From: Symbiodinium natans
Taxonomy: Eukaryota > Sar > Dinophyceae > Suessiales > Symbiodiniaceae
Assembly (NCBI GenBank): GCA_905221605.1
Contig: CAJNDS010000113.1
Coordinates: forward strand, 72,501 to 134,500
DNA length: 62,000 bases
Direction: 5' to 3'
In this document: positions 27,236-39,116 of the stretch, piece by piece
Layout of the letters: the number at the start of each line of letters is the position of its first letter
Position numbering within the stretch: position 1 is the stretch's first letter
Program-made: the position numbers and the translations under genes
Notes under the pieces: model-generated
Seen by the model: the letters and a program-made list of their open reading frames with translations, nothing else
Databases searched by the model: none
Told to the model about the DNA's origin: nothing

Positions 27236-27729
27236 CAAAGACATGTTTATCCCTCATGCGCAAACGCCCTGAAACCAAGAACCGCGCAAGACTCTAGCAC
27301 CTCCAATTCTGCAACAAACACAACAAATTAAGAAGATCTGGACAAACCAATCCCGTTTGCCCCTAGCATTGAAGCTTCGCTGCGGTCTGGGTTTAGAGGC
27401 TTGGTCTCCCCCCCGATATTTCTGGCATGTACCAAAAGCCCAACTACGGTGATATGCGGGCTATACGCACTCTACAACCCAAAAAAGGCCCTGAACCCCA
27501 AGCCCTAAAAGCCTCTAAAGTCCCAGCACCTGGCAGACTCTATGATCTAGGCCTGGCGTATAGGGCATCGTCCAGCCCAAAACCCTAACCCCTGAACTTT
27601 AAACCCTAAACCCTAGACCCTAGACCCTGAACCTTAAATCCCAACCCTGAACCTTAAACCCCAACCTCTGAACCCTAAACCCTAAACCCTAAACCCCAAA
27701 CGCCCCTGGAGCGCAACTCCACAAACAGC

Positions 27730-27759
27730 CCCTCCCCAGGTGGCGGGCGTTGGCGGGTA
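27730..27759 (-). CDS. microexon candidate (30 nt)
   Basis: Reads YPPTPATWGG, after CAACTCTGCAG and before GCTGTTTG, phase 0. Its peptide and length match the candidate at 31018-31047 (MPATPAYTWG), so these look like duplicated exons of the Pro/Tyr-rich gene or of a related one. Confidence 0.45.
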
Positions 27760-28434
27760 CTGCAGAGTTGTGACCTCAGAGCTTCGTAGACTGTCCCTAA
27801 ACTCGAGGCCCGAAACCGCAACCCCCGAAACCCTAAGGCCTAAACCCTAAACCCTAAACCCTAAACCCTAAACCCTAAACCCTAAACCCCAAACCCTAAG
27901 ACCTGGACAAAAAACAGCAACCAAGCCAAAGTCTCAGAACCTTAAAGCCCTCAGAGCCCGCGACACAAAACCCTCTTGAAGTTTCGCTGCTGCAATGTTT
28001 AGGGTTTAGGGTTTAGGGTTTAGGGTTTAGGGTTTAGGGTTTAGGGTTTAGGGTTTAGGGTTTAGGGTTTAGGGTTTAGGGTTTATGCACCACCGGTTGC
28101 TGCACCCGACTTCCGGTTGGAAATGACTCTCCTGTTGCTGTGGCGGCGGATGGCTTGCTGAAACCCTCAACCCTCCTTCAATTTACTTAAGACTCTTTTG
28201 TATCCTCAGATTCAATTTACTTCAACCTCAAACCCCCTAAACCCTCAACCCTCAACCCTAACCCCTAAATGGAGGATTTGGGTAGAAGGCTTGGGGCCGA
28301 AAACACTAAACCCTAAACCCTAGGCCCTCTAAAACCCCCCGTTTAACACCCTCTAAAACCCTCTAAAAGGGTTTACGCCCAATGAAACCCAAAATGCCAA
28401 GGCGGGTTCCTTTTGCATTCGAAACGTCAGATCT

Positions 28435-28653
28435 TCATGAACAGCTGTGCGGGCGAAACATGCATGAGGAGAAGCGCCATAGGATCTCTGCGGCAATGCT
28501 TTCCGCGTTCTCGACAGCTTCGACGGCAGCTTGGAAAAGTTCCGTCGTGTAGAGATCCTCATTGAATGTCGACGCGGGCTTGTCGTCGAACTGGTTCCAA
28601 ACTCCCATCCCTTGCGAGTTTTTGTGGTCTTTCTTCGATCGAGAAAGAGTCAC
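28435..28653 (-). other. unrecognised coding-like fragment
   Basis: The minus strand contains GVWNQFDDKPASTFNEDLYT followed by TELFQAAVEAVENAESIAAE, with protein-like composition and an AG-ending intron-like lead (ACTCGCAAG). I recognise no family. CCCTAAA repeats lie on both sides within 100 bases. It is probably an exon with its neighbours out of view or lost. Confidence 0.4.
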
Positions 28654-29318
28654 CGTCTTCTGAAATCCAGTGCATCCTCCTTCAAGGGATCTTCTACCCT
28701 AAGCCCTAAACCCTAAACCCTAAACCCTAAACCCTAAACCCTAAACCCTAAACCCTAAACCCTAAACCCTAAACCCATCTCTCCTTTCTGCGGTTTAGGG
28801 GGCTTTCGGGGCTTCAAGTTTAAGGGCAGCTCAGGGGGCTGGAGTTTCGAGCTTATATAGCCGTTTGTTTAGGGCTTTCAGGGGTTTAGGGTTTAGGGTT
28901 TAGGGTTTAGGGCTTATTGAACTTTCGGGTCTTGGGAAGGTCTTGCCGCTTGAGGCTGGTGCCAGGGTTTTTAGGGTTAGGGTACCAAGGTTCCTTGTAA
29001 ACTCTAAACTCTGAAGTGTAAGTACCCTTAAAAATGCAAAATGATACCCAACTACGACCAAGCTAACCCCAAACCCTAAACCCTAAACCCCAACCGCTGT
29101 TGGGGCTCGTCGCACGAAACTCACAAATCCGGGCACGTGACCGTTTCGAGGTTTCGGGCTTAGGGCTTAGGGCTTGGGGGTCAGGGTTTAGGGTTTAGGC
29201 TAGGGCTCAGGGCCTTAGGCCTTAGGCCTTCGGGCTTAGCGCCTTGTCTTGGGCCTATAGGGCATTGGAGGGGGTTAGTTCAAGGGCCCGGCGTTGTTTG
29301 TTAAGGGAATTGTTTGGC

Positions 29319-29413
29319 TTGGTAGCCCGGCAACCAAATTATTAGAAGGCCACCTTTACAAGGGAACCTTGAACCAACATAGAAGGAACAAAAGTGAACC
29401 ATTGGGCTACCAA
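29319..29413. mobile_element. small foldback sequence
   Basis: CTTGGTAGCCC (29319-29329) is inverted as GGGCTACCAAG (29403-29413). The interior phrase AAGGGAACCTT...GAAGGAAC has a relative at about 57197-57240, suggesting a dispersed family. Confidence 0.5.
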
Positions 29414-29840
29414 GTTAATCAGCAGGGTTTAGGCACTAATCGGACAACTCACAGAACTTTTTTGCATAACCCAAAAAACTATCAAACCCTAAAGCCTGAA
29501 GCCTAAACCCAAGAAAACCCAGTCCGTGATGCCATACACACCATGGTTTCGGGTTAAGGGTTTTCTGGGTTTAAAGGGTTTGTTTTTGGCGTGTAAAGGT
29601 TTAGGGTTTAGGTGCTTAAAGGTTTTTTTCGGGGCGGTTTAAGGGTTTAAGGTTTAAACCCTAAACCCTAAAGCCTATAAGCCCTAAACCCTAAACCCTA
29701 ATTAACCCTGAACCCTGAACCCTGAACCCTGAACCCTGAACCCTGAACCCTAAACCCTAAACCCTAAACCCTAAACCCTAAACCCTAAACCCGGGCTCGG
29801 CCCTCAAGCCCTTGTAGCCCCTGACTCCTGAGGACCAGGC

Positions 29841-29882
29841 TGGGCGGAATTGAGAGAAGCCATAAGGCGTCTCTGTCGGGGT
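29841..29882 (-). CDS. microexon candidate (42 nt)
   Basis: Reads TPTETPYGFSQFRP, after CGTTTTGCAG and before GCCTGGTC, phase 0. Proline/tyrosine-rich like the set at 8.5-16.7 kb. Confidence 0.45.
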
Positions 29883-29883
29883 C

Positions 29884-29995
29884 TGCAAAACGCCTGGCTC
29901 TGCTTTCGGGCTTCGGGTGAAAGATTCAGGTTGAGGGTTTAGGGTTTAGGGTTTAGGGTGCAAAACGCCTGGCTCTGTTTTCGGGCTTCGAGTGA
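29884..29995. repeat. 37-bp direct duplication flanking a TTTAGGG tract
   Basis: The 37 bases at 29884-29920 recur at 29959-29995 with two changes. Between them lie AAGATTCAGGTTGA and four TTTAGGG-like units. The duplication begins at the inferred 3' splice site of the adjacent microexon. A further short duplication (GAGTGGCAAGATTCAGG) follows at about 29999 and 30032. Confidence 0.85.
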
Positions 29996-30104
29996 TTCGA
30001 GTGGCAAGATTCAGGTTTTGAGGTTTAGGGGTTTGAGTGGCAAGATTCAGGTTTTCGGGTTTAGGGTTTTGGGTTTTTGGCATTCTTTCTCGAAACTTCT
30101 GGGC

Positions 30105-30326
30105 TCAAATTCTTTTCGGGGATCGGTGGCCCCAAACCTCGGTGAGTTCCCACATGTGAGGAAGGGTTGCATGACGCAATGCAGCCACACCCTCAGCCAG
30201 ACATTGCCCCTCGAGCGCCACACAGATCCAGGATCTCATATCTTTGGGCCATCCTACCTTCTTCAAAAAACACGCAGCATCACAGTACGTGATCATGTGC
30301 ATCTTACAAAACGGGCAAAAAAACAC
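30105..30326 (-). pseudogene. MYND-like zinc finger fragment
   Basis: The minus strand reads CPFCKMHMITYCDAACFLKK and continues GWPKDMRSWIC. The spacing C-x2-C...YC-x3-C...W-P-x-x...C follows the second half of a MYND finger; the usual His is Asp here. About 73 codons are open, with no clear partner exons. It is probably an isolated exon or relic. Confidence 0.4.
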
Positions 30327-30419
30327 AACCGAAAAACGCTAAAGTCGAGATCTGGTGAACGCAAAGCGGACGCGCCACGGCCTTTCAGCTCGACGCGTGC
30401 CGGTACTGGAGAAAACCTC

Positions 30420-30545
30420 CCTATATAACCCCTGTATGTACCTTATATGGTCCCTGTATACCTTATAGAGTCGCTATTTACCTAAGTAGCCCCTAAATTA
30501 CCCCTAAGACCCCTTGTAAGGGTCCCTCCTTTAGTCCCTGGATAA
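30420..30545. repeat. dispersed repeat, TATATAACCCC family, copy 1
   Basis: TATATAACCCC, ACCTTATA, AGAGTC, TAAGTAGCCCCTAAAT and AAGGGTCCCTCC occur in order. Relatives lie at 38856-38955 and 51690-51860. The end AAGGGTCCCTCC is the inverse of GGAGGGACCC found at the other end of those copies. Confidence 0.6.
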
Positions 30546-31017
30546 ACCCTAAACCTGACGACCATTAGCTAGATATCTGTAGGCACATGCACCGGGATAG
30601 GTACCCAAAAAGCCTGATGCCTGTGGCCACGCAAGCCACCAAGAGGAGGGTTTAGGGTTTAGGGTTTAGGGTTTAGGGTTTAGGGTTTAGGGTTTAGGGT
30701 TTAGGGTTTAGGGTTTAGGGTTTAGGGTTTAGGGTTTAGGGTTTAGGGTGTAGGGTTTAGGGTCTAGGGTTTAGGGTTTAGGAGAGGCTACGAATGTGTT
30801 GCAAGCCCCGCCTGCCTGTTGATTGCAAGCTTATGACGTCATGTACATATCGATACTTGTGCTTACCCCGGCCTATGCCCTATCTACCCTAAACCCTAAA
30901 CCCTAAACCCTAAACCCTAAACCCTAAACCCTAAACCCTAAACCGTAAAGCCTAAACCCTAAACCCTATACCCTGAGTTCTCTCGCCATGGCAGTGGGCC
31001 AAGGACGTGCCGGCAGC

Positions 31018-31047
31018 GCCCCAGGTGTAGGCCGGAGTGGCGGGCAT
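31018..31047 (-). CDS. microexon candidate (30 nt)
   Basis: Reads MPATPAYTWG, after AATGTCCGAG and before GCTGCCG, phase 0. Paralogous in sequence to the candidate at 27730-27759. Confidence 0.45.
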
Positions 31048-31599
31048 CTCGGACATTCCTGCAGTCGGGTTTAGGGTTTAGGGCTTATAGGGCTTAGGGT
31101 TTAGGGTCTGTCCCCCTATATAATCCTTTGAGGGAATGTATAGGGACTCCCCGATTCCTGACTATTCAGAGCCAGTATATTCAAGGCTGTTTGGGGCACG
31201 TTTCTTTGTAGCAAGCCCTTAAACTGAACCCCGGACCCTATAACCTAAACCTGAACCACCTAAACCCCCTAAACCCCCAAACCCTCAAGCAAGCCCTTCA
31301 TCTTTCGCTCAGCCTTATAACATAATCTCCTAAGCACCTAAACCCGATCAAGCGCCTACCCAAAAGCCGAAACCCTAAACCCTGCCGCCTCTTGTCTCCC
31401 CCAACTGGGACTTCATGAGGCTCAGGGCGAGCTGTACATCTTTCGGGTGACTTCTGAAAAGCTCATCGAATTCTGAAACCTGGACCCGAAACCCTAAACC
31501 CTGATCCCTAAACCCTAAACCCTAAGCCCTAAACCCTAAACCCTAAGCCCCAAGCCCTAAACCCTAAGCCCTAAACCCTAAAACCCTGAGCCCCTGCCT

Positions 31600-31669
31600 G
31601 ACATGAACTTCATGGGGTCGTGGGGTAGTGGAGCCGCTGCTTGCGTGGCCTCGTCGCGACGGTGCGTCT
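31600..31669 (-). other. coding-like island
   Basis: After AACCTCGCAG the minus strand reads THRRDEATQAAAPLPHDPMK. A GA donor after PLPH would keep phase 0. CCCTAAA and TTTAGGG flank it in the same orientation as the microexons. Confidence 0.3.
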
Positions 31670-33184
31670 GCGAGGTTTAGGGTTTAGGGTTTAGGATAAA
31701 GTAGGGTTTAGGGTTTCGGGCCTGTAAAGCTTGTAGTTTGTAGGACTGTCGGCCTTTTCGGGTTTCGGGTAAAGGGCGTATGGGTTTTTGGGGTTTGGGG
31801 GTTTCGGGTTTTCGGGTTTTGGGGTTGGGGGTTTTGGGCCGTTAGGCACAAGGGACTGGGGATTAGAGGTTTGGAGTATAGCTGCTCAGGGATTCAGAGG
31901 GCTTAGGGGGTTTCGGGGATAGGGTTTAGGGTTTAGGGCTTAGGGTTTAGGATTTAGGGTTCTGGGTTTAGGGGTTTAGGGGTTTAGGGGTTTAGGGGTT
32001 TAGGGCTTTAGGGCTTTAGGGGTTAGGGGTTAGGGGTTAGGGTTTAGGGTTTAGGGTTCAGGGTTCAGGGTTCAGGGTTTAGGGTTTAGGAGCAACGGGC
32101 CTCTGGATGCAGCGCGTCGGCTCCCTCGGGAATCGACCTCTCGTGAGAGTACCGCTTCCAAGATTTATGAAGGGCTCTGTTTTGGGGGGTAAACCCTAAA
32201 CCCTAATCCCTAAACCCTAAACCCTAAACCCTAAACCCTAAAACCCCTAAACCCTAAACCCTACGGGTGTTTGGGAGGGCTTGTAGGGGAGGCTCTTTGC
32301 TTGCTGGCGCTTCGGGGGAAGGGAGTGAAGTTAAGGAGATGTTGCAGGAATTCTTGTAGGGCGTAGGGTTTAATAATGGATAGAGGGACTCTTCTAGAAG
32401 CACACATCAACTCCCCCTGTAACAACAGTAAAACGGAGTTCCCTGTCAGACGCTACTACTGTTAGTAGTGGGCGCAGGCTAAAACCTAAACCCCAGACCC
32501 CAAATCCCAAATCCTAAACCCTAAGCCTAAGCCCTAAACCCTAAAACCTAAACCCTAAACCCTAAAACCTACACCCTAAACCCCAGACCCCAAATCCCAA
32601 ATCCCAAGCCCTAAACTCTAAACCCTAAAACCTAACCCCCCAAATCCTGAACCCTATGTCTGCTCGCGAGAAAAGGTGGCTGAGGGGGTTCAGGTTGAAA
32701 GGAAAGAGAAGACCTGCAGACTTTCCCAAGCAACCGAATCTCCTTTTAGGATTTTAGGGTTTAGGGTTTAGGATTTAGGGTTTAGGGTGTAGGGTTTAGG
32801 GTTTAGGGTTTGGGGTTTAGGATTTAGGGTGTAGGGTGTAGGGTTTAGGGTTTGGGGTTTGGGGTTTAGGGTTTCAGGTCTAAGGCTCGGCTCCCCAAAA
32901 GGATGTCCGAAAGGGATATCTTTGTTGGGTATTGCTGGTTTGAAAAAAAACCTTGAACATTGATCCTCTTAAACCCCATGAGAATAGGGGGAAAACCTAA
33001 AACCGAAGGCTTTACAGGGCTAAGGGCGTTCTTGAGGCTTAGAGTCCATGGCTAAGTGGCCTAATTCATCATGGGCTTCCCTACTACCCCCCCTAGGTTC
33101 CCCCCGTTACATGATCCTTAATTAGGCTGAATTTTCCCTAAGTACCCTGGGGGGGGGGGGTGGGGAACCCCTGAACTCACGAGT

Positions 33185-33260
33185 TTCACCTGCATCCTGA
33201 GTGCGCGGCACCATCGAGTTTTGCGAGAGGAAGTTCAGCGGATTCGGCTTTGCCCTGCGG
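33185..33260 (-). other. coding-like island
   Basis: After GCCACCGCAG the minus strand reads GKAESAELPLAKLDGAAHS. A GC donor after LDGA would give a 48-nt phase-0 exon. The flanks are not simple telomere arrays on both sides. Confidence 0.3.
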
Positions 33261-35099
33261 TGGCGCCCTACACCTTAAACCCTCAACCCTAAACCCTAAA
33301 CCCTAAACCCTAAACCCTAAACCCTCAACCCCAGATACGTACCTCCCTTAGACCGCCCTCTTTTCAGGAGCTTCTCGTGCCACACGAAGATCATTGTCTC
33401 AATTCCGAAACACTCTACCCGAAACCCTTTTTTAACCCCAACCCTAAACCTTAAACCCTAAACCTTAAACCCTAAACCCCAAGCCCTAAACCCAAAAGAC
33501 CCTTAACCCTAAACCCTGAACCCGAAACCGGAAGCCATGGACCCTACAACCCTGAGCCTTAAGGCAAACAGACTCTTCTCCTCTGTAGATCAAAGGACCG
33601 GTCCTAAGCTAGCAAAGATCAGGGTTTAGGGTTTAGGGTTGAGGTTTAGGGTTTAGGGTTTAGGGTTCGGGGTTCGGGGTTCAGGGTTTCGGGTTTGGGG
33701 TTTAGGCTTGAGGTTTAGGGTTTAGGGTTCAGGGTTCGGGGTTCAAGGTTTCGGGTTTGGGGTTTAGGGTTGTTTGGGGTTCAAAGGGCCCCAGGGCTCA
33801 TGGACTCTCGGGTGGCTGCGCCTCCGCACCACCGTCGCGGCGCCTGCTGCCATGGCTGTGCCTGCCTCCTGGGCACCCAGCGCTGCGCACTCCAAAACGC
33901 GAAGGGGTTTAGGGTTTAGGGTTTAGGGTTTAGGGTTTAGGGTTTAGGGTTTACACCCTAAAACCAAAAAACCCTAAATTTAAAGCTCTATAGCTCCTGA
34001 AATATGGCACGATTCCACTCCCCAACCCCTATATACTCCCTAGGGGGACATTCCTCCACTAATTTAGGGTTTAGGGTTTAGGGTTTAGGGTTTAGGGCTT
34101 GGAGAGCCGGGTGGGTGGCCCCGAAACTGGGTCGCAGGCTGGGACCAGCGCCTGAAAACTCTTGACTTGATATGGTCAGTGCGCTAAAATAGGGTTTACA
34201 GTAGGGTTTAGGGTTTAGGGTTTAGGGTTTAGGGTTTAGGGTTTAGGGCTTAGGGGTTTATGGTTTACAGGCGATAGACGTCCCTGAGCCCTAATGGGTT
34301 TGTAGGGTTTAGGGTGTCTTGCATGCCCTTAAACGGGCACCCCTTATATACCCCTTGTGTACCCTATACAACTTAAGGGCCCACACATCAGAACCCTTGA
34401 AAGGAGGTAGGGAACCAACTTAAGGGACCATGAAACTACCCTTTAAGAGGGCTTAAGCTTGTGGGGTGTTAGGGTGTTCTCTTTCCTTGCTGGGCAGGGG
34501 GGGCGGGACCGTAAAGCTTAGGATGCGTAAGACAAAAGAGGGAAGGGAACAAGAGGGAAGGGAAAGGAGGGAAGGGAACCAGAATGTAGAGGGAAGTGAG
34601 TCTAAACCCTTAGGGTTTGAAGCTTAGGGTTTAGGGAATACCACTCCAAATATGGCCATTGCATTCGATTCGGGGATCTTAAAAAAGTCCCCAAAACCAA
34701 GGGTGCAACCTCAGGGGCCCAAGGCAAAGGCCCTTGATACACCCCAAACCCTGACAACCCAATCCGAAAAAAATCGCTAAGGTCAAGCTGTTGGCCGTGA
34801 TTGGGTTTTCCGCACAGTCGCCCTAAACCCGAAACCCCCCAACTCCCTAAACACCAAACCCTGAACAAATCCTAAACCCTTATAAGCCGTAAACTCCAAA
34901 CCCTGAACCCTTATAAGCTGCAAACTCTAAACCCCAAACCCTAAACCCGTAAACCCTACACCCTAAACCCTAAACCCTAAACCCTAAACCCTAAACCCTA
35001 AACCCCAAACCCCAAACCCCAAACCCTAAACCCTAAACCCTAAATCCATTGGTTCGCGGGCCGTGGAGGCTTTGGGTGAGGGTGGCTCTGGGCCAATCC

Positions 35100-35700
35100 A
35101 GCTTCTTTTGCGCTTGAGGCTTCCGGGTCTAGGTTCGGGGGTCTAGGTTTTATTTCAGTCCGGTTGTACTTGTTATTTATGTACTTTATTGGCATCATCA
35201 TCTTCTTCTGCTTCTTCTATATATATATGATATATGTGAATTTCTGTTTGTTTGAGGTGGGGGGGGGAGGGGGGCGCGGTGAGGGTTTAGAGGCGTTTTT
35301 GGGGGAGGAGGATTCCCATTCCCATCGACAGGGTGGCCAGGGGCTGGAAGTGCAGGGGTCCAAAGTAGGAGGCGCTTTTCTATGCTGAGGAGCCCTGAGA
35401 AAATAGCAAAAAACAAATCCCGCTATTGCCCTTATAAGCAAGAAATGTGTCTTACTTCTTTGCTTTTGTTTTGTCGAAGGGGGGGGGTGTTCTTAAGCAA
35501 CTAGAAGTGCTTTGGGGTCAAGGCTAGAGGCTTTTGGATCAGGGCTTTTGAGGGGCCTGGGTAGGAGGGTAGGAATTCAAATTTGACGTTGTGTCTGTGC
35601 TCATTTACTGTACATATTGTTTATTACTGTTATCTTGTAGGAGTATTGTAGTGTGTTCATTTTCATTTTGTTGATTCTTCTGGGGGGATCCCTCAAACCC
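35100..35700. other. AT-rich unique island, no gene seen
   Basis: Unlike its neighbours it is T-rich (for example ATATATATATGATATATG at 35219) with a poly-G patch at 35258-35280. No supported ORF. Confidence 0.5.
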
Positions 35701-36359
35701 CGCCCAACCCCAAAGTCTCAAAAACCCACCAAAGCCTAAACTAAGCCTTCCACTCCAAACCCAAAACTCCAAACCCTGAACCCTGCAATTAGCTCAACTA
35801 TTGGCTAGGTAAGCCCTAAACTCTAAACCCTATAGCCTAAACCCCAACCCCTAAACCCTAAACCCGAAATCCATAGCCCTAAACCCTAAACCCTAAACCC
35901 TAAACCCTAAACCCTAAACCCTAAACCCTAAACCCTAAACCCTAAACCCTAAACCCTAAACCCTAAACCCCTAAACCTGGCTTTCTCAGCTGAGGGGCCG
36001 CAGCCTGACCATCAGCTGCTTGCTGAAGCGACTCCTTCCACGCTCCCCAAACCCTAAACCCTAAACCCTAAACCCTAAACCCTAAACCCTAAACCCTAAA
36101 CCCTAAACCCTAAACCCTAAACCCTAAACCCTAAACCCTAAACCCAAAACTAACGTAGGGTTTTGTCTTTCGGGTTGAGAATTCAGGCTCTGTTGAGGTC
36201 TTCATGACGCAGGCAACCCTACACCTTATAAACCCTCCATAGCCCCATAAGCCCCGCAAACAAAAAACCCAATAAGAGCCCTGTAATGTAAGAACCCGAG
36301 AAGCCCTGTACCCTCAACCTAATTCCTGAACCCTAAACCCTAAACCCAAACCCCAAAGG

Positions 36360-36480
36360 CCCTATAGGCCCTATAGGCCCTAGAGGCCCTATAAGCCCTA
36401 TAAGCCCTATAAGCCCTAGAAGCCCTAAACCCTTTAAGCCCTTTAAGCCCTTTAAGCCCTTTAAGCCCTTTAAGCCCTAA
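36360..36480. repeat. CCCTATAGG / CCCTTTAAG variant arrays
   Basis: Successive nine-base variants: CCCTATAGG, then CCCTATAAG, then CCCTTTAAG (five copies), before returning to CCCTAAA. It shows local homogenisation of telomere-like units. Confidence 0.8.
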
Positions 36481-36607
36481 ACCCTAAACCCTAAACCCTC
36501 AACCCTCAACCCTCAACCCTAAACCCTAAACCCTAAACCCTAAACCCTAAACCCTAAACCCAACCTAAACTCTAAATCCAGGGGGAGGATGCCTTGAGTG
36601 CCACCGC

Positions 36608-36667
36608 CTGCCGCGCAGGTGCTGAGGAGGGTGGCGAGGGCAGCGGTGTGGCCGTCCTGGGCAGCGG
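36608..36667 (-). other. exon-like island, Pro-rich or ankyrin-like
   Basis: Two readings compete on the minus strand. One is phase 0 between GACATATCAG and GCGGTG and starts PLPRTATPLPSPPSSAP, like the microexon set. The other gives AAQDGHTAALATLLSTCAA, which fits an ankyrin repeat (GHTxxxxxLL). The second is motif-based and I slightly favour it. Confidence 0.35.
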
Positions 36668-37111
36668 CTGATATGTCTAGGGCAAAGTTAGGGTTTAGGG
36701 TTTAGGGTTTAGGGTTTAGGGTTTAGGGTTTAGGGTTTAGGGTTTAGGGTTTAGGGTTTAGGGTTTAGGGTTTAGGGCTTACAGTTTAGTGTTTAGGCCT
36801 TAGGGTTTATATGCTTTAGGGAGGGGTGGACAAGGATGACGTGGTAAAGGAGGGTCAGAATAGTTGCCAGTCTTTCTGCATCTTGAACTATCGGGGGTTT
36901 AGGGTTTAGGGTTTAGGGTTTAGGGTTTAGGGTTTTCGGGCCTTGGGTTTAGGGTTTAGGACTTAGGCCTTAGGGTATAGGGCTTATAGGGGCCCGAAAA
37001 ACCACATAAACAGAAGGGTTCTACAAACCATGGTCTCCAGAATTTCCCTTATGGGGGGCCCTTATACCCCAACGGCAGGATCCCATGCTTAATGTGGGTT
37101 TTTGGGCCCCT

Positions 37112-37355
37112 ACTTGGAGGTTCATGGGTACTTATAACCCCAATTAGAAGTCTACTTATAACCTACTTAGAGGACTTAGGGGGCTTATAAGTACAGTTCT
37201 AATCTTGGCTGCACTTAGCAGGGTAGCTATAGATTAAAATCTTAGCTGCCTTTATTCAGAAACTCAATAAACCCAAAAAGGCTAAGGATCTACAGTTACA
37301 GTAAAGCACTCACAGAGTAATTGGGGTTCTAAGTACCCTGAACCTCCTGGTAAGT
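37112..37355. mobile_element. foldback element, about 244 bp
   Basis: The arm ACTTGGAGGTTCATGGGTAC (37112 on) is imperfectly inverted at 37318-37355 (AAGTACCCTGAACCTCC...AAGT), with inner arms CCCCAATTA/TAATTGGGG. Same family as 10350-10477. Confidence 0.7.
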
Positions 37356-38762
37356 TTAGGGGTGTCTCCGCCCTCAGGCTGAAAACCCAGTCTTTGGGTG
37401 GCGGCGTTGGCTGAAGCTAAATATTGAGCCCTAAACCCTAAACCCTAAACCCTAAACCCTAAACCCTAAACCCTAAACCCTAAACCCAAAACCCAAAACC
37501 CAAAACCCAAAACCCTAAACCCTAAACCCTAAACCCTACGAAAGCCCAAACATCCTGACCCAAAGCCCGACATCCTTAAGACTCCGGGGTTGAACTTCCG
37601 GTTGCTAGGGTTTAGGGTTTAGGGCTTAGGGTTTAGGATTTAGGGTTTAGGGTTTAGGACCCACAACCCTAAACCTCGAAGGTCTCAGATTCTCTGGCCC
37701 AAAAAGAGAACCTAAGCCTATGGGTTTAGAGTCTAGGGCCCAGGCTTTAGGGTACCTAAGCCCATAAGTTACCCATAATGACGGCTTCTACAAAGCCCTG
37801 TATTTTGGAGCTGTGAGCCACATTCTGCGTAATCTGATGCTCCAGGAACCCCTTCAGCCATATAGCCCTTGGCCTTGTAAGCTCAAAACCCGATGTAAAC
37901 CTCACAATTGCTTTTAGGGTTTAGGGTTTAGGGTTTTAGGGCTCAAGGAACTGCTGCACGACCATCTTGGGCGCCCTAGCGACGGAATGTCGATGAAGGT
38001 GTTTCTCACCTGGAAAGTCGCGAGCTGAGGGTATAAGATGGTCTCAAAGGGTTGAGGATTTCAGGCTTATGGGGTTTAGGGCGTTTAGGGTTTAGGGTTT
38101 AGGGTTTAGGGTTTGGGGCAAAGCACCTGAACCCTCGAAGTACCCATGGCCCTGGCTATTCGAGCGTTCGAAAATCCCATCTCCATGGATTATTTACGTT
38201 TTCATAGGGACTATACCAGGTACATACAGACGTTTTATGTCCTAAACCCTAAACCCTAAACCCTATACCCCCCCCCCCCCGCCTGCATCCCAGTCGGCCC
38301 TGTCGCTGCTTCCGCCATGCTTGCTGGAAGGCTGACGTCGACCGCCCGAAACCCTGGAAAAAGCCCTAAAAACCCGATCAGGGCAGCTGTGAAGCTTGCT
38401 ATACCTGCATGTTGCGAGGCACTCTGCTTCGTCTGCCATGTGGTGGCCCCGAGTCTTGATGCTTGCTTCCTCCCTGTGAGGCTAGGAAGTCGCATGGGAC
38501 GTGCGGCAATCCCTACGCAGCGAGAAACATGACGTTATGTCGGTGGCCCGGAGCTGCGGCAGAGCGTGCACAGAGACCAAGTCAAGCTCGACATGACCCC
38601 TAATAACCCTAAACCCTGAACCCTAAACCCTAAACCCTAAACCCTTAACCCTAAGCCCCAAAACCCTGAACCCAAAACCCAAAACACCCGAAACGACTCT
38701 TCACATCATCCCCGCGGACGAACTCAGCCCCGAACCTTTGCCGACTCATGGCCTGTTTCGTT

Positions 38763-38955
38763 AAGGGGTACAAGGAGGGACCCCTAGAAGCGGGTTTAGG
38801 GTTTAGGGTTTAGGGTTTAGGGTTTAGGGTTTAGGGTTTAGGGTTTAGGCATAATCTTATATAGCCCCTTTTGTACCTTATTTGCCTAAGTAGCCCCTAA
38901 ATAGCACCTGAATAGCCCCTAAGGTCCCTTTTTCAGGGTCCCTCCTCTGGCCCCT
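38763..38955. repeat. TATATAACCCC family, copy 2, containing a telomere array
   Basis: GGAGGGACCCCTAGAAG (about 38771) is followed by a TTTAGGG array (38794-38850). Then come TTATATAGCCCC, TAAGTAGCCCCTAAATAGC and CAGGGTCCCTCC. The outer ends are inverted (GGAGGGACCC / GGGTCCCTCC). Confidence 0.6.
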
Positions 38956-39049
38956 GAAATCAAGCTTGTAGTGGTGCAAAGTCTACAGAGGCTTCCGAAC
39001 ATAGGGTTTGGGGTTTAGGGTTTAGGGTTTAGGGTGTAGGGTTTAGGGT

Positions 39050-39116
39050 TTAGGGTTTGGGGTTTGGGGTTTGGGGTTTGGGGTTTGGGGTTTGGGGTTT
39101 AGGGTTTGGGGTGTAA
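39050..39116. repeat. GGGGTTT variant array
   Basis: Seven or more consecutive GGGGTTT heptamers, distinct from the TTTAGGG units beside them. Confidence 0.85.
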
